DNA of 10,001 bases from Acidobacteria bacterium CG_4_9_14_3_um_filter_49_7 (GCA_002789615.1 PFTO01000012.1:1-10001); one strand, 5' to 3'; positions 1 through 7,377 are shown, counted from the stretch's first letter. Translations and numbers: made by a program. Notes: a model not told the origin generated them from the letters alone.

Positions 1-27
1 TCATTTGCAATTTCAAAGGAGCGTATT

Positions 28-606
28 ATGAAAAAAATGCTATTAATTTTACTTGTCATTTCCGGGTTGCAGGCCACAGCCGGGGAATATGTGATCGATG
101 GCGCACACAGCCACGTTATGTTCAAGATCAAGCATATGACGATAAGTTCGGTAATGGGTCGTTTTGAAAAATTCAAAGGGTCATTTACCTTTGACCCCAA
201 ACACGTGGATCAGTCCACGGGAAATGTTACGATTGAAGTCAACAGCGTGAATACTGACGTGGGAGATCGGGACAAGCATCTGAAATCTCCCGAATTCTTT
301 GATGTTGCCAAATATCCTGAGATGATCTTCAAGTCTACAAAGGTCGTCGTCAAGGCCAAAAACTATTTTCAACTCAAGGGCAACTTGACCCTCCATGGCG
401 TAACCCAAGCCATTACGCTGGATGTCGAATACGGTGGGACAGCTGTCGACCCCTGGGGGAATACCCGTGTGGCTTTCAGTGCTACTGGAAAGCTCAACCG
501 CAAGGATTACGGGTTGATGTGGAACAAGCTGCTTGAAACCGGTGGACTCCTCGTTGGCGAAGAAGTGACTATAAACATTGAAGTGGAAGCCATATTGCAG
601 AAGTAG
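28..606 (+). CDS. YceI-family periplasmic lipid-binding protein
   Basis: The product has 192 residues, the usual size for secreted YceI proteins. Residues 1-18 are a classic Sec signal peptide: Lys-Lys, a Leu/Ile-rich core, and Ala-Thr-Ala before the likely cleavage site. The mature part has the family's features: a start resembling YVIDGAHSHVMFKIKHM, then GRFEKFKGSFTFDP, a DxxDRDKHLKSPEFFDVAKYP block, and LKGNLTLHGVTQ near residue 120. YceI proteins fold as an extended lipocalin-like barrel that binds polyisoprenoid or other amphiphilic lipids in the periplasm; the ligand here is unknown. The ATG has a good ribosome site (AAAGGAG about 7 bases upstream). A pirin gene follows after 70 bases on the same strand, so co-transcription is possible, but no promoter is visible because only 27 bases precede the gene. 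The family call is firm; the physiological role is not. Confidence 0.93.
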   Translation: MKKMLLILLVISGLQATAGEYVIDGAHSHVMFKIKHMTISSVMGRFEKFKGSFTFDPKHVDQSTGNVTIEVNSVNTDVGDRDKHLKSPEFFDVAKYPEMIFKSTKVVVKAKNYFQLKGNLTLHGVTQAITLDVEYGGTAVDPWGNTRVAFSATGKLNRKDYGLMWNKLLETGGLLVGEEVTINIEVEAILQK

Positions 607-676
607 TCAGTCGTTAACTTGGAAGACGTGATTGTAACAAGGTAGCAGACGAGAACGTTTGTTGCAGGAGGATCCA

Positions 677-1384
677 ATGGCACGAAGCATTTTTCCAGCC
701 AGGGAACGCGGAAAGACACGAACAGACTGGCTCACGAGCCATCATTTGTTTTCATTTGGAAACTGGGACAACCCGAAGAGAAGAGGCTTTGGCTCACTGC
801 GAGTATTCAATGAAGACAGGATTCGCCCGAAAACGGGTTTCGGGTTGCATTCTCATGACAATATGGAAATCATATCCATTGTGCTTGATGGCCAACTGGA
901 ACATCTTGACACAACCGGGAATCAGGGAGTTCTGGTTCCCGGCGACATTCAGGTGAGGTCAGCCGGATCTGGAATCCGCCATGCTGAACGGAACCCATCA
1001 CACGACCGGCCTGCACGCTTTCTGCAGATCTGAATACATCCGGACAAGCCGGGATATCATCCGTCCTACCACCAGATTCATGTGGGCACTGATCCCACAA
1101 AGGGCTTCAAACCAATTGTTTCAGATGGAACAATTCCACAGACGGCTCCCATCCATGCCGACGCAACAATCAGCATTGCGTATTTGCTTCGGCATGAAAC
1201 AGTCGTCTTTCCCGCATGCAAACCGCATCGCGGGTTGTTTCTGTATGTTGTTGAAGGAAAGATTACATGGTCAGATTGTGCACTCGAAAAAGGGGACTCC
1301 CTTCAATGCACAGAGATCAAAACATCTCAGTGGACGGCTGATGTTAAGCCTACAGTGGTTTTGATAGATGTCCCGATTCATTGA
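677..1384 (+). pseudogene. Pirin (YhaK-like) gene interrupted by one in-frame TGA
   Basis: Read through a TGA at 1031-1033, the frame gives a 235-codon pirin, matching the roughly 230-residue YhaK/YhhW bicupins. The ATG at 677 follows GGAGG at 667-671. The N-terminal cupin has the metal ligands expected in pirins: His58 and His60 (GLHSHDNMEIIS), His102 and Glu104 (GSGIRHAERNPS). After the stop the same frame continues without any shift as IHPDKPGYHPSYHQ, then the C-terminal cupin with FLYVVEGKITW and LEKGDSLQCTE, ending at TGA 1382-1384. The stop is codon 119, where pirins read FLQIWI, so TGG has become TGA. Pirins are iron-containing cupins; some are quercetinases and others are transcription cofactors. 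The lack of other damage suggests a recent mutation, a sequencing error, or low-level UGA readthrough. As written, only a 118-residue N-terminal half would be made. Confidence 0.85.
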
Positions 1385-1523
1385 TGCTTGCTTCTATGTT
1401 TTTTCTTTGTATCGGTATGAATAAATTGCCGGGTCATGGAAGTGGCTTATTTAGGAACCCTCCGGAAAAATGTGGATGCGGTGAGTTTGGAGCCGGTCGT
1501 TTTTTAGCGCCAAAAGGCCTTTG

Positions 1524-3143
1524 TCAGGGTTCAGGGGAAAGGTCCACTTTATCCAGGTCAATCATCCTGAAAGCCTTGATGACCTCAGGCAGATAGAATT
1601 GTCCCTCCATGGCGGAAAGCTCATCTCGTGTCTCCACCAGTGTTTTCTGTTCTTTGTATTTTCTGTGGGGGCTGGTCATAGCTTCGAAGGAATCGGCGAG
1701 TGAGATGATGTTGGCAGCGATTGAAATATCCCGAGTCCCTCCAGGGTAACCGCTTCCATCCATGTTTTCGTGGTGTTGGAAGACAATGCGGGCAATGTCC
1801 CGAAAATTAAGTTTTTCCAGGATATCTCTGCTGAAGGTCACATGACGAAAGACATAACTCAGCTCATAATCGCTTAATTTTCCGATTTTATTGATCAGAA
1901 TCCACGGGAGCTTCAGTTTCCCGACATCATGGACATATGCCGCAAGATAGAGTGTCTGGAGGTCCAGCTGGTTCTGGACATATGGAAAGAGGGTGAGCAT
2001 CTTCTTGCCAATCATGTAGGACAGGGACGCGACCCTGTGGGAGTGCTTTTTCCCTGTGTACCAGTCTTTTTCTTCCAGGAATTCGACAAATTGTTTCAAC
2101 AAAGAATTTCCTTTCATGTAGAACTCGCTGACATTTTTCCTGTTTTCCGGGAATGACATGGAAAATGTCTGGGCAATATCAAGAAATACATCCATGACGT
2201 ACAGTTCCATGAAAACGTCAGGGGTGTTGAAGGAGGCACGGAACGCCAGTTTTGCGTCGCTGTAAGCGCTGGAAAAATCTGAATGGTAAGAATGCAGGAC
2301 CGCGCGCGCAGCATAGTAGTAGTAGCCATGTGCGGTCAGAAAATCCTGGTTGGCATTGAGCATGTGAAATGCTTTTTCCAGAGCGTCCTCAGATTTGCTG
2401 GGATATCCCATGCTTGCACAAATCAGGGCTTGCTGACAGAGATAGAAAAAACGGTGTCGTTTTTTCCCGGCCGCGTTCAAGTTCCGGGAAGAAGAGAGGG
2501 CGTTTTCAAAGATTGTTTTCCTTTTTCCCGAGCCGACTTGTTCTGTCGTAGCCAGTTCAAGAGAAGCAATGGTATGAATGTGAGTCAATCGCTGTCGAAG
2601 TTCAGGACCGGACAGGGGAAGTCTCATTGAAAAAGGACTTCCTGATTTGGTCTTTTCCAGGTAATTCAACGCTCTTCTGCTTGTGGAAACAGCCACATTG
2701 AAGTTTCTGCGTTGAAGCGCGATCATGGACTGTGTTGTCATGTTGAACACATAGCAGGGTGTAATTTCGGCACCGGATGATTTAAGTGATTCAGCGAGAA
2801 AGTGATCGGCTTCCTCATCCATACCGAGTGCGGCGAACAGGTAGGCGATCGCCGCTGTAATCAGCAGTCGGGTTTTCTTATTCAGTTTCGATTCAAAGGT
2901 TTCATGCACCTGTGTCAGAAGTTTCAAGGCGGCGAGAAGGTCACCGGTCTCGATGAAATTTCTGGTGTACTGGAAGAGTTGTTCCAGATAGCTTTCAAAT
3001 TCTTCTCTTTTGGCCATGGACTGTTCGAAATGATTGACGATGGATTCAAGGATGACCGGCACCCGTTCCGAGTATAACTCGAAATTTTTTTTGGAAAGGG
3101 TCTTTATGTTGCTCAAGCGACTCAGGACAATTTTCTTCACCAC
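1524..3143 (-). CDS. HD-GYP domain protein with helical TPR-like N-terminus
   Basis: The product has 539 residues. The last 180 or so form an HD-GYP domain: His367 in HSHRVASL, the HD pair His405-Asp406 in YVHDVGKLKLP, His434, the HHENMDGSGYPGG signature at 457-469, and Asp484 in SLADSFEAMTS. These are the metal-binding and signature residues of cyclic-di-GMP phosphodiesterases, so hydrolysis of c-di-GMP is the likely activity. Residues about 1-350 are predominantly alpha-helical by eye, with repeated Ala-rich pairs such as AALKLL and ALEKAFHML that resemble degenerate TPR units; I recognise no receiver, PAS or GAF domain. There is no signal peptide or membrane segment, so it is probably cytoplasmic, with the N-terminus serving as a protein-interaction sensor. 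The start is uncertain: two adjacent GTG codons (3143 and 3140) with no strong Shine-Dalgarno. It is convergent with the pirin gene and divergent from the peroxiredoxin operon. Confidence 0.9.
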   Translation of the reverse strand: MVKKIVLSRLSNIKTLSKKNFELYSERVPVILESIVNHFEQSMAKREEFESYLEQLFQYTRNFIETGDLLAALKLLTQVHETFESKLNKKTRLLITAAIAYLFAALGMDEEADHFLAESLKSSGAEITPCYVFNMTTQSMIALQRRNFNVAVSTSRRALNYLEKTKSGSPFSMRLPLSGPELRQRLTHIHTIASLELATTEQVGSGKRKTIFENALSSSRNLNAAGKKRHRFFYLCQQALICASMGYPSKSEDALEKAFHMLNANQDFLTAHGYYYYAARAVLHSYHSDFSSAYSDAKLAFRASFNTPDVFMELYVMDVFLDIAQTFSMSFPENRKNVSEFYMKGNSLLKQFVEFLEEKDWYTGKKHSHRVASLSYMIGKKMLTLFPYVQNQLDLQTLYLAAYVHDVGKLKLPWILINKIGKLSDYELSYVFRHVTFSRDILEKLNFRDIARIVFQHHENMDGSGYPGGTRDISIAANIISLADSFEAMTSPHRKYKEQKTLVETRDELSAMEGQFYLPEVIKAFRMIDLDKVDLSPEP

Positions 3144-3146
3144 CCC

Positions 3147-3175
3147 ATTGTAAAAAATGTGAACGAAATAATCAA
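3147..3175 (-). promoter_or_regulatory. Candidate sigma-70 promoter of the HD-GYP gene
   Basis: On the minus strand, TTGATT (3175-3170) lies 17 bases from TACAAT (3152-3147), a fair -35/-10 pair. By normal spacing, transcription would start near 3140, which is the first base of the second GTG codon of the gene. If real, the mRNA would be leaderless, which fits the missing ribosome site. The match could be chance in AT-rich DNA. Confidence 0.35.
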
Positions 3176-3389
3176 GGATAGTTCTTAAAATTGATAATAG
3201 TATCTTTGTTATCTGTTAGATTCGATCTCTATAGTTATATTACGATCCCCTTGAACGACGAATACGAGAGGGGACACTGGAAAGCTCAAGAAAATTGCCA
3301 GTGCATGAGGGCACAGGGACGGACGGTCAATTCACTGTTTTTACTTAACCATAAGCTCAATACCGTCAACCATCGTCCACTTTTTTTCC

Positions 3390-3417
3390 TTGCCTGAGCG
3401 GCTAAATCTCCTAAAAT
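3390..3417 (+). promoter_or_regulatory. Candidate sigma-70 promoter for bcp-dodecin operon
   Basis: TTGCCT (3390-3395) and TAAAAT (3412-3417) are 16 bases apart, giving a predicted start near 3424 and a leader of about 28 bases before the ATG at 3452. The leader contains GGAGG at 3441-3445. The position and spacing are good; the hexamers are imperfect. Confidence 0.5.
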
Positions 3418-3451
3418 ACCAGATATAGATAAACCAATAGGGAGGATTGAG

Positions 3452-3946
3452 ATGGTGAATAGCATACCGGATACAGGGACAATGGCCCCGGGATTTTCAT
3501 TGATGAATGCGGATGAGCATCTGGTTGAATTGACAGATTTCAGGGGGAAATGGCTCGTCCTGTATTTCTATCCAAAGGACAACACACCGGGATGCACCAT
3601 AGAGGCGCTGGACTTTACCACCCTGAAAGGGGAGTTTGAACAGGCCGGGGCGGTGATTGCAGGTGTGAGCCCGGATGCAAGCACGAAGCACCGCAGCTTT
3701 ATCGGGAAGAAAAATCTGACGATTGAGTTGCTCAGTGACCCGGAGCATCAGGCGCTGGAGGCTTACGGGGTATGGCAGTTGAAAAAGAACTATGGCAGGG
3801 AATACTATGGTGTTGTGCGCAGCACTTTTCTCATTGATCCTGAGGGAAACATAGAAAATACATGGACAAATGTTCAGGTGAAGGGGCATGCAGAGGCGGT
3901 TCTGGAAGCGCTCTCCAGAGCCAAAACAGAGAACAGGAGGGTATGA
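3452..3946 (+). CDS. bcp: Bcp-type (PrxQ) thiol peroxidase, single cysteine
   Basis: A 164-residue AhpC/TSA-type peroxiredoxin of the Bcp/PrxQ class, which reduces hydrogen peroxide and organic hydroperoxides in the cytoplasm. The active-site block FYPKDNTPGCTIEA places the peroxidatic cysteine at residue 48, preceded by the conserved Thr45 and Pro46. The conserved RSTFLIDPEG strand follows at about residue 123. In many Bcp proteins a resolving cysteine sits five residues after the first; here that position is Leu53 and residue 48 is the only cysteine in the protein, so it must work as a 1-Cys enzyme with an external thiol. The ATG has GGAGG six bases upstream. The stop codon overlaps the start of the dodecin gene, so the two are translationally linked. 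The family call is firm. Confidence 0.94.
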   Translation: MVNSIPDTGTMAPGFSLMNADEHLVELTDFRGKWLVLYFYPKDNTPGCTIEALDFTTLKGEFEQAGAVIAGVSPDASTKHRSFIGKKNLTIELLSDPEHQALEAYGVWQLKKNYGREYYGVVRSTFLIDPEGNIENTWTNVQVKGHAEAVLEALSRAKTENRRV

Positions 3947-4146
3947 TGGCTGAAAATTTTGAGATTGTGGAACGGGTGGGAGTGTCTTCGGTAAGTATCA
4001 GCGATGCGATAAAGTCCGCTGTTTTCGGGGCAAGGAAGGAACGTCCGGTAGCATGGTTCGAAGTGATCCAGCAACGGGGACGTGTGGCTGACAATGGTGA
4101 TCTGGAATATCAGGTGACGGTCAAGGTGGGGCGGAAGCTGGGATAG
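3946..4146 (+). CDS. Dodecin, small flavin-binding protein
   Basis: A 66-residue protein beginning MAENFEIVERVGVSSVSISD that matches dodecin in length and pattern: a short beta strand, a helix with SISDAIKSAVFGARKE, then the diagnostic WFEVIQQRG with its flavin-stacking Trp, and the closing strand YQVTVKVGRKL. Dodecins assemble as hollow dodecamers that bind FMN, riboflavin or lumichrome and are thought to buffer or store flavins and limit their photochemistry. Two ATG codons are adjacent (3943 and 3946); the second is preferred because AGGAGG at 3935-3940 is then five bases away. The first overlaps the stop of the peroxiredoxin gene as ATGA, so coupling holds either way. The neighbouring peroxidase suggests a shared role in redox or oxidative-stress protection, which is inference. 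Confidence 0.92.
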   Translation: MAENFEIVERVGVSSVSISDAIKSAVFGARKERPVAWFEVIQQRGRVADNGDLEYQVTVKVGRKLG

Positions 4147-4170
4147 CGAATAAGGCTGGAAAGAAAGTCA

Positions 4171-5145
4171 TTGAACCGCAGACGTGAATCGGAGATCACA
4201 ACGGACACGGGAACTGATTCCAGTTTGGGCTGTCGAATAAATATTGAATCTCTTCTATTCGTTATTTTTCTGCTTATTCTTTCCATTTTCAGTCTTGCCG
4301 GTGGAAAACCGCTGTTTCAGAGTCTGGTCCGGATGCGGTTGACACTCGGCACGTTGTTCATATTGCCCTTTTTTGTTTTCATTGTAATTGTCTTAAGGAA
4401 ATGGCGTCGCCTCAGGAAGATGGTGGTGGAATGGTGGGTAATAATCGGCGTGCTGGCGGGGTATGAGAGTCTGAAAGATCTCCACGCGAACTGGATTACT
4501 CACTTACTGAGGATTGCCCCGAAAGACGGGGCCATGAAAGCCATTGACAGTTTTCTGTTCACAAAGCCTTTGCCCCTTCTCATGCAGAACTGGTCTGATC
4601 AGCTATTCATTGACACGATGTGGATATTTTATATCTGGGTTTACTACCTGTTTCCTGTTTGCCTGATGGGGTATTTGTATTTTGTGGTTGGAGATGAATC
4701 AGAATTCCGTCGCTTGAGAAGGGGCCTGGTAATCGTGTTGCTGGGGGGATACATCGGGTACATTCTCGTCCCGGTGGCGGGACCTCTTTTTACGATAGGG
4801 GCGCAGTTCACTCAACCGATCCTAACCAAGCCGGTATTGAAGAAACTGGTTTTTGATACACTCCGATACAATTGGGACTGTTTCCCGAGCCTGCACACAG
4901 CGGTTCCCTGGCTGTTTACTTTTCTGCTCTGGCGAAGAGGCAGCTGGTGTCTGCGTTCTCTCTGCCTGATTGCGGCTGCAGGCGTGACCTTGTCAACTGT
5001 GGTTCTGCGGTTTCATTACGGGATTGATCTTATCGCCGGTCTGGTATGGGCAGCTTCAGTTGCGGTTCTTATCGGGAAAACAGAACGGTATTCATGGCAG
5101 GTGCGAGTCCCGAAACTTTTTGAAAAAAGGATCAATGGCGGTTAA
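4171..5145 (+). CDS. Integral membrane PAP2/Aur1-like phosphatase or phosphotransferase
   Basis: A 324-residue polytopic membrane protein with hydrophobic segments near residues 27-45, 57-76, 86-100, 148-173, 185-208, 263-280 and 286-302. The catalytic signature lies late: DCFPSLHTA at 236-244 (His242) and RFHYGIDLIAG at 280-290 (His282, Asp286). This is the C2/C3 pattern of the PAP2 superfamily, closest to the inositol-phosphotransferase branch (Aur1/PAP2_3), whose members transfer phospho-head-groups between lipids or dephosphorylate lipid phosphates. The substrate cannot be read from the sequence. The start is a TTG with a GGAAAG-type ribosome site eight bases upstream; the first 20 residues are polar and may be partly untranslated. 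It begins 24 bases after the dodecin stop, so it is probably the third gene of that transcript. Confidence 0.85.
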   Translation: MNRRRESEITTDTGTDSSLGCRINIESLLFVIFLLILSIFSLAGGKPLFQSLVRMRLTLGTLFILPFFVFIVIVLRKWRRLRKMVVEWWVIIGVLAGYESLKDLHANWITHLLRIAPKDGAMKAIDSFLFTKPLPLLMQNWSDQLFIDTMWIFYIWVYYLFPVCLMGYLYFVVGDESEFRRLRRGLVIVLLGGYIGYILVPVAGPLFTIGAQFTQPILTKPVLKKLVFDTLRYNWDCFPSLHTAVPWLFTFLLWRRGSWCLRSLCLIAAAGVTLSTVVLRFHYGIDLIAGLVWAASVAVLIGKTERYSWQVRVPKLFEKRINGG

Positions 5146-5178
5146 CGTTGAGTTCAATTTCCCTCCCCTTTTCCCTGA

Positions 5179-5218
5179 ACTGGAACCCTGAAAGAACTGT
5201 GATCTTTCCAGTGCTTTT
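5179..5218 (+). terminator. Weak hairpin, possible terminator after PAP2 gene
   Basis: ACTGGAA (5179-5185) can pair with TTCCAGT (5206-5212) around a 20-base loop, followed by GCTTTT. The 7-bp stem is perfect but the loop is long and the T run is short, so termination here would be inefficient. It lies between the PAP2 gene and the promoter of the next operon, the right place for a terminator. Confidence 0.25.
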
Positions 5219-5240
5219 GCCTGTAGAAAATATTTTTTAG

Positions 5241-5249
5241 TGTTATAAT
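5241..5249 (+). promoter_or_regulatory. Extended -10 promoter for the oxidoreductase operon
   Basis: TGTTATAAT gives a consensus TATAAT at 5244-5249 with the TG of an extended -10 element just before it. No good -35 lies at 16-18 bases; TTGCCT is 21 bases away, which is too far. Extended -10 promoters often work without a strong -35. Transcription would begin near 5256, leaving a leader of about 24 bases that contains GGAGG at 5271-5275. Confidence 0.6.
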
Positions 5250-5279
5250 CCAACTGTCACTGCTTATTGAGGAGGACAT

Positions 5280-5513
5280 ATGGCAAAAGTAAAAGGTGCA
5301 GTTGTCATCAACACTGAGAACTGCAAGGGGTGCGGTTTGTGCATTTATGCCTGCCCGACAGATACGTTGGGCTTTTCTAAAGAAATCAATTCAAAGGGGT
5401 TTAACTACTCCGAAATGGTGCAGGACGAATGCATTGCCTGCGTGAGTTGCGCTCTGGTGTGCCCGGACGCCGTAATTACGGTTTACCGGATGAAAAAGGA
5501 CAAAGCGGTTTAG
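5280..5513 (+). CDS. korD: 2-oxoacid:ferredoxin oxidoreductase, ferredoxin (delta) subunit
   Basis: A 77-residue 2[4Fe-4S] ferredoxin-like protein. The first cluster motif is CKGCGLCIYACP (Cys15, 18, 21, 25) and the second is CIACVSCALVCP (Cys51, 54, 57, 61), each a Cys-x2-Cys-x2-Cys-x3-Cys-Pro set. It is the delta subunit that carries electrons from the thiamine-diphosphate centre of the enzyme to external ferredoxin. The sequence between the clusters (FSKEINSKGFNY) is typical of KorD/VorD-type subunits. It is the first gene of the operon; the ATG has GGAGG five bases upstream, and the next gene begins 12 bases after the stop. Confidence 0.93.
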   Translation: MAKVKGAVVINTENCKGCGLCIYACPTDTLGFSKEINSKGFNYSEMVQDECIACVSCALVCPDAVITVYRMKKDKAV

Positions 5514-5525
5514 GAGGATGGTGAA

Positions 5526-6590
5526 GTGAGTGAAATGCTGTTGATGAAAGGAAACGAAGCGATGGCAGAAGCCGCTATCCGAGCAGGGAGTGAGGGATAT
5601 TTTGCTTATCCCATTACACCGCAGTCTGAAGTGGCGGAATACATGGCCCGTGAAGCGCCGAAACATGGAACTGTTTTTCTGCAGGCGGAGTCGGAACTGG
5701 CCGCAATTAATATGCTCTACGGTGCGGCAGGAGCAGGATTTAAAGTATGGACATCCTCATCTTCTCCCGGCATCTCGTTGATGCAGGAAGGGATTTCATA
5801 TATTGCCGGGGCAATGCTGCCCTGCGTGATTGTCAATGTTAACCGGGGTGGTCCCGGACTGGGAACCATTCAGCCCTCCCAGGGTGATTACTTCCAGACA
5901 GTAAAGGGTGGCGGTCATGGTGACTACAGATTAATTACGCTGGCACCATCCACGGTTCAGGAAATTGCTGACTACATGAGTCTTGCTTTTGACCTTGCGT
6001 GGAAGTACCGGAACCCGGCTATGATTCTCATGGACGGCGCATTGGGTCAGATGATGGAAAAAGTCCAATTCAAGCCGTACACGGATCCGGGCAGAGATTT
6101 CTCCTGGTCCACCCGCGGTAAAAAGGAAGATCGGGAAAGCAATTTCATTACCTCTTTGTTTATCAAGCCTGAAGAAATGGAGCAGGTGAACCTCCAGCTC
6201 CAGAGAACATACCGTGAAATTGAGAAAAACGAAGTCCGCTATGAGACCTATGAAATAGACGATGCCGATCTGGTATTTGTGGCTTATGGATTGTCCGCGA
6301 GAATCGCCAGCAAAGTCATGCATATCTTGCGGAATAAGGGACTGAAAGTCGGGCTGGTGAAACCGGTCACACTGTGGCCCTACCCATACAAGATCCTGCA
6401 TGACCTGGCAGACCGTGTGAAAGGATTCTTCGTGATGGAGCTGAACGCAGGCCAGATGGTGGAAGATGTCCGTCTGGGCGTCAACGGCAAGAAGGAAGTG
6501 GGTTTTTACGGCAGAATGGGCGGTATGATCTACTCACCGGAAGAAGTTGCGGAAAAGGTCGAAGCCTTTGCCCGTAAAATCGGGATGTAA
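5526..6590 (+). CDS. 2-oxoacid:ferredoxin oxidoreductase, alpha subunit (KorA/VorB type)
   Basis: A 354-residue alpha subunit of the KOR/VOR branch. It opens with LLMKGNEAMAEAAIRAGSEGYFAYPITPQSE, the pyrimidine-domain start of this family, followed by TSSSSPGISLMQEGISYIAGA and NRGGPGLGTIQPSQGDYFQ. The C-terminal third holds the domain II sequence from about residue 245 (DADLVFVAYGLSARIA, then KGLKVGLVKPVTLWPYP). The enzyme decarboxylates a 2-oxoacid with CoA to an acyl-CoA and reduces ferredoxin; alternatives are 2-oxoglutarate and branched-chain 3-methyl-2-oxobutanoate. The sequence is most like proteins usually named VorB, but those names are often transferred without assay. The start is GTG, with AGGAGGA seven bases upstream; the ATG at 5535 is too far from that site. 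The gamma subunit is a separate gene, as in four-subunit enzymes. Confidence 0.9.
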   Translation: MSEMLLMKGNEAMAEAAIRAGSEGYFAYPITPQSEVAEYMAREAPKHGTVFLQAESELAAINMLYGAAGAGFKVWTSSSSPGISLMQEGISYIAGAMLPCVIVNVNRGGPGLGTIQPSQGDYFQTVKGGGHGDYRLITLAPSTVQEIADYMSLAFDLAWKYRNPAMILMDGALGQMMEKVQFKPYTDPGRDFSWSTRGKKEDRESNFITSLFIKPEEMEQVNLQLQRTYREIEKNEVRYETYEIDDADLVFVAYGLSARIASKVMHILRNKGLKVGLVKPVTLWPYPYKILHDLADRVKGFFVMELNAGQMVEDVRLGVNGKKEVGFYGRMGGMIYSPEEVAEKVEAFARKIGM

Positions 6591-6600
6591 GGAGAAAGAA

Positions 6601-7374
6601 ATGGGTATTACAGTTTCCCTTGAGAATATGGACAAGATTTACGAAAGACCAAAAACACTGAAAGACCAGGTCATGCACTACTGTCCCGGCTGTGGTCATG
6701 GTGTGGCCCATCGCCTTGTGATGGAAATTGTGGCAGAGTTGGGCATTCAGGAAAAAACGATTGGCATTGCACCGGTAGGCTGTTCGGTCTTTGCCTACTA
6801 TTACATGGATATTGATATGCAGGAAGCTGCACATGGCCGGGCCTGTGCAGTGGCCACGGGAGTCAAGCGAATGATGCCGGACCACTATGTTTTTACCTAT
6901 CAGGGCGACGGCGATCTAGCGGCTATCGGAACCAACGAAACCATCCACGCTTGTAACCGGGGTGAAAACATCACAATCGTTTTCGTCAACAATGCCGTTT
7001 ACGGTATGACTGGTGGCCAGATGGCCCCAACAACATTGATTGGTCAGATTACCACCACGTGTCCGTCTGGCCGGGAACAGGTGGCAAACGGCTATCCCAT
7101 CCGGATGTCAGAACTGGTGGCTCAGTTGCCGGGCACCACTTATGTGGAAAGGGTTGCAGTCAATACTCCGGCACGGGTCCGGAAGGCGAAAAAGGCGCTG
7201 ACAAAAGCATTCAAGAGCCAGGAACTGAAGAAAGGCACATCCTTTATTGAGATCGTATCAAATTGCCCGTCCAACTGGAAAATGACACCGGTGGAATCCA
7301 ATAAATGGCTGGATGAGAACATGTTGCCGTACTACCCTCTTGGCCTGTACAAAGATGAAATCAGTGGAGAGTGA
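6601..7374 (+). CDS. korB: 2-oxoacid:ferredoxin oxidoreductase, beta (thiamine-diphosphate) subunit
   Basis: A 257-residue beta subunit that binds the thiamine diphosphate-Mg cofactor. Visible motifs in order: CPGCGHG at 28-34 (cluster or cofactor loop cysteines), IAPVGCSVF near 57-64, the thiamine diphosphate motif beginning GDGDLAAIG at 102-110 and ending with the Asn-Asn pair at 130-131, and YGMTGGQMAPTT at 134-145. Substrate-side differences between KOR, VOR and pyruvate enzymes lie in this subunit and the alpha subunit, and cannot be settled by eye. The ATG at 6601 is chosen because GGAGA lies just before it and ten bases after the alpha-subunit stop; an upstream extension of the open frame overlaps the alpha gene without family similarity. 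The gamma subunit follows after three bases. Confidence 0.93.
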   Translation: MGITVSLENMDKIYERPKTLKDQVMHYCPGCGHGVAHRLVMEIVAELGIQEKTIGIAPVGCSVFAYYYMDIDMQEAAHGRACAVATGVKRMMPDHYVFTYQGDGDLAAIGTNETIHACNRGENITIVFVNNAVYGMTGGQMAPTTLIGQITTTCPSGREQVANGYPIRMSELVAQLPGTTYVERVAVNTPARVRKAKKALTKAFKSQELKKGTSFIEIVSNCPSNWKMTPVESNKWLDENMLPYYPLGLYKDEISGE

Positions 7375-7377
7375 GAC

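Larger units (their letters stand above)
3144..3451. other. Gene-free spacer between divergent genes (308 bases)
   Basis: This spacer separates the minus-strand HD-GYP gene from the plus-strand peroxiredoxin operon. The left third (about 3144-3240) is AT-rich and the middle is mixed. I see candidate promoters at each edge but no convincing RNA gene, terminator or long repeat. GGACGGACGGT near 3320 and ACCGTC near 3362 could pair only weakly. A 68-codon open frame at 3191-3397 has no ribosome site and no recognisable sequence, so it is not called a gene. Confidence 0.6.

Noticed and set aside
1031..1055. Selenocysteine at the pirin TGA, helped by a small hairpin (ATCCGG with CCGGGAT) just downstream.
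   Set aside because: The position is Trp in the family, not Cys. The stem is short with a bulge, and its loop lies only 11-15 bases after the TGA, closer than known bacterial SECIS loops.
1513..1522. Palindrome AAAGGCCTTT between the convergent pirin and HD-GYP genes as a two-way terminator.
   Set aside because: It has no loop and a weak AT-flanked stem with no proper T tract. The 1385-1523 gap shows no convincing terminator.
2310..2322. Tandem TAG-type trinucleotide run within the HD-GYP gene as a phase-variable repeat.
   Set aside because: Only about four units, in frame (encoding a Tyr run), so length change would not switch the gene off.
3191..3397. A 68-codon open frame in the spacer before the peroxiredoxin gene.
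   Set aside because: No ribosome site, no recognisable composition, and it overlaps the candidate promoter region.
6547..6600. An 18-residue upstream extension of the beta subunit overlapping the alpha gene.
   Set aside because: The extension is out-of-frame alpha coding sequence, lacks family similarity, and the ATG at 6601 has its own ribosome site.
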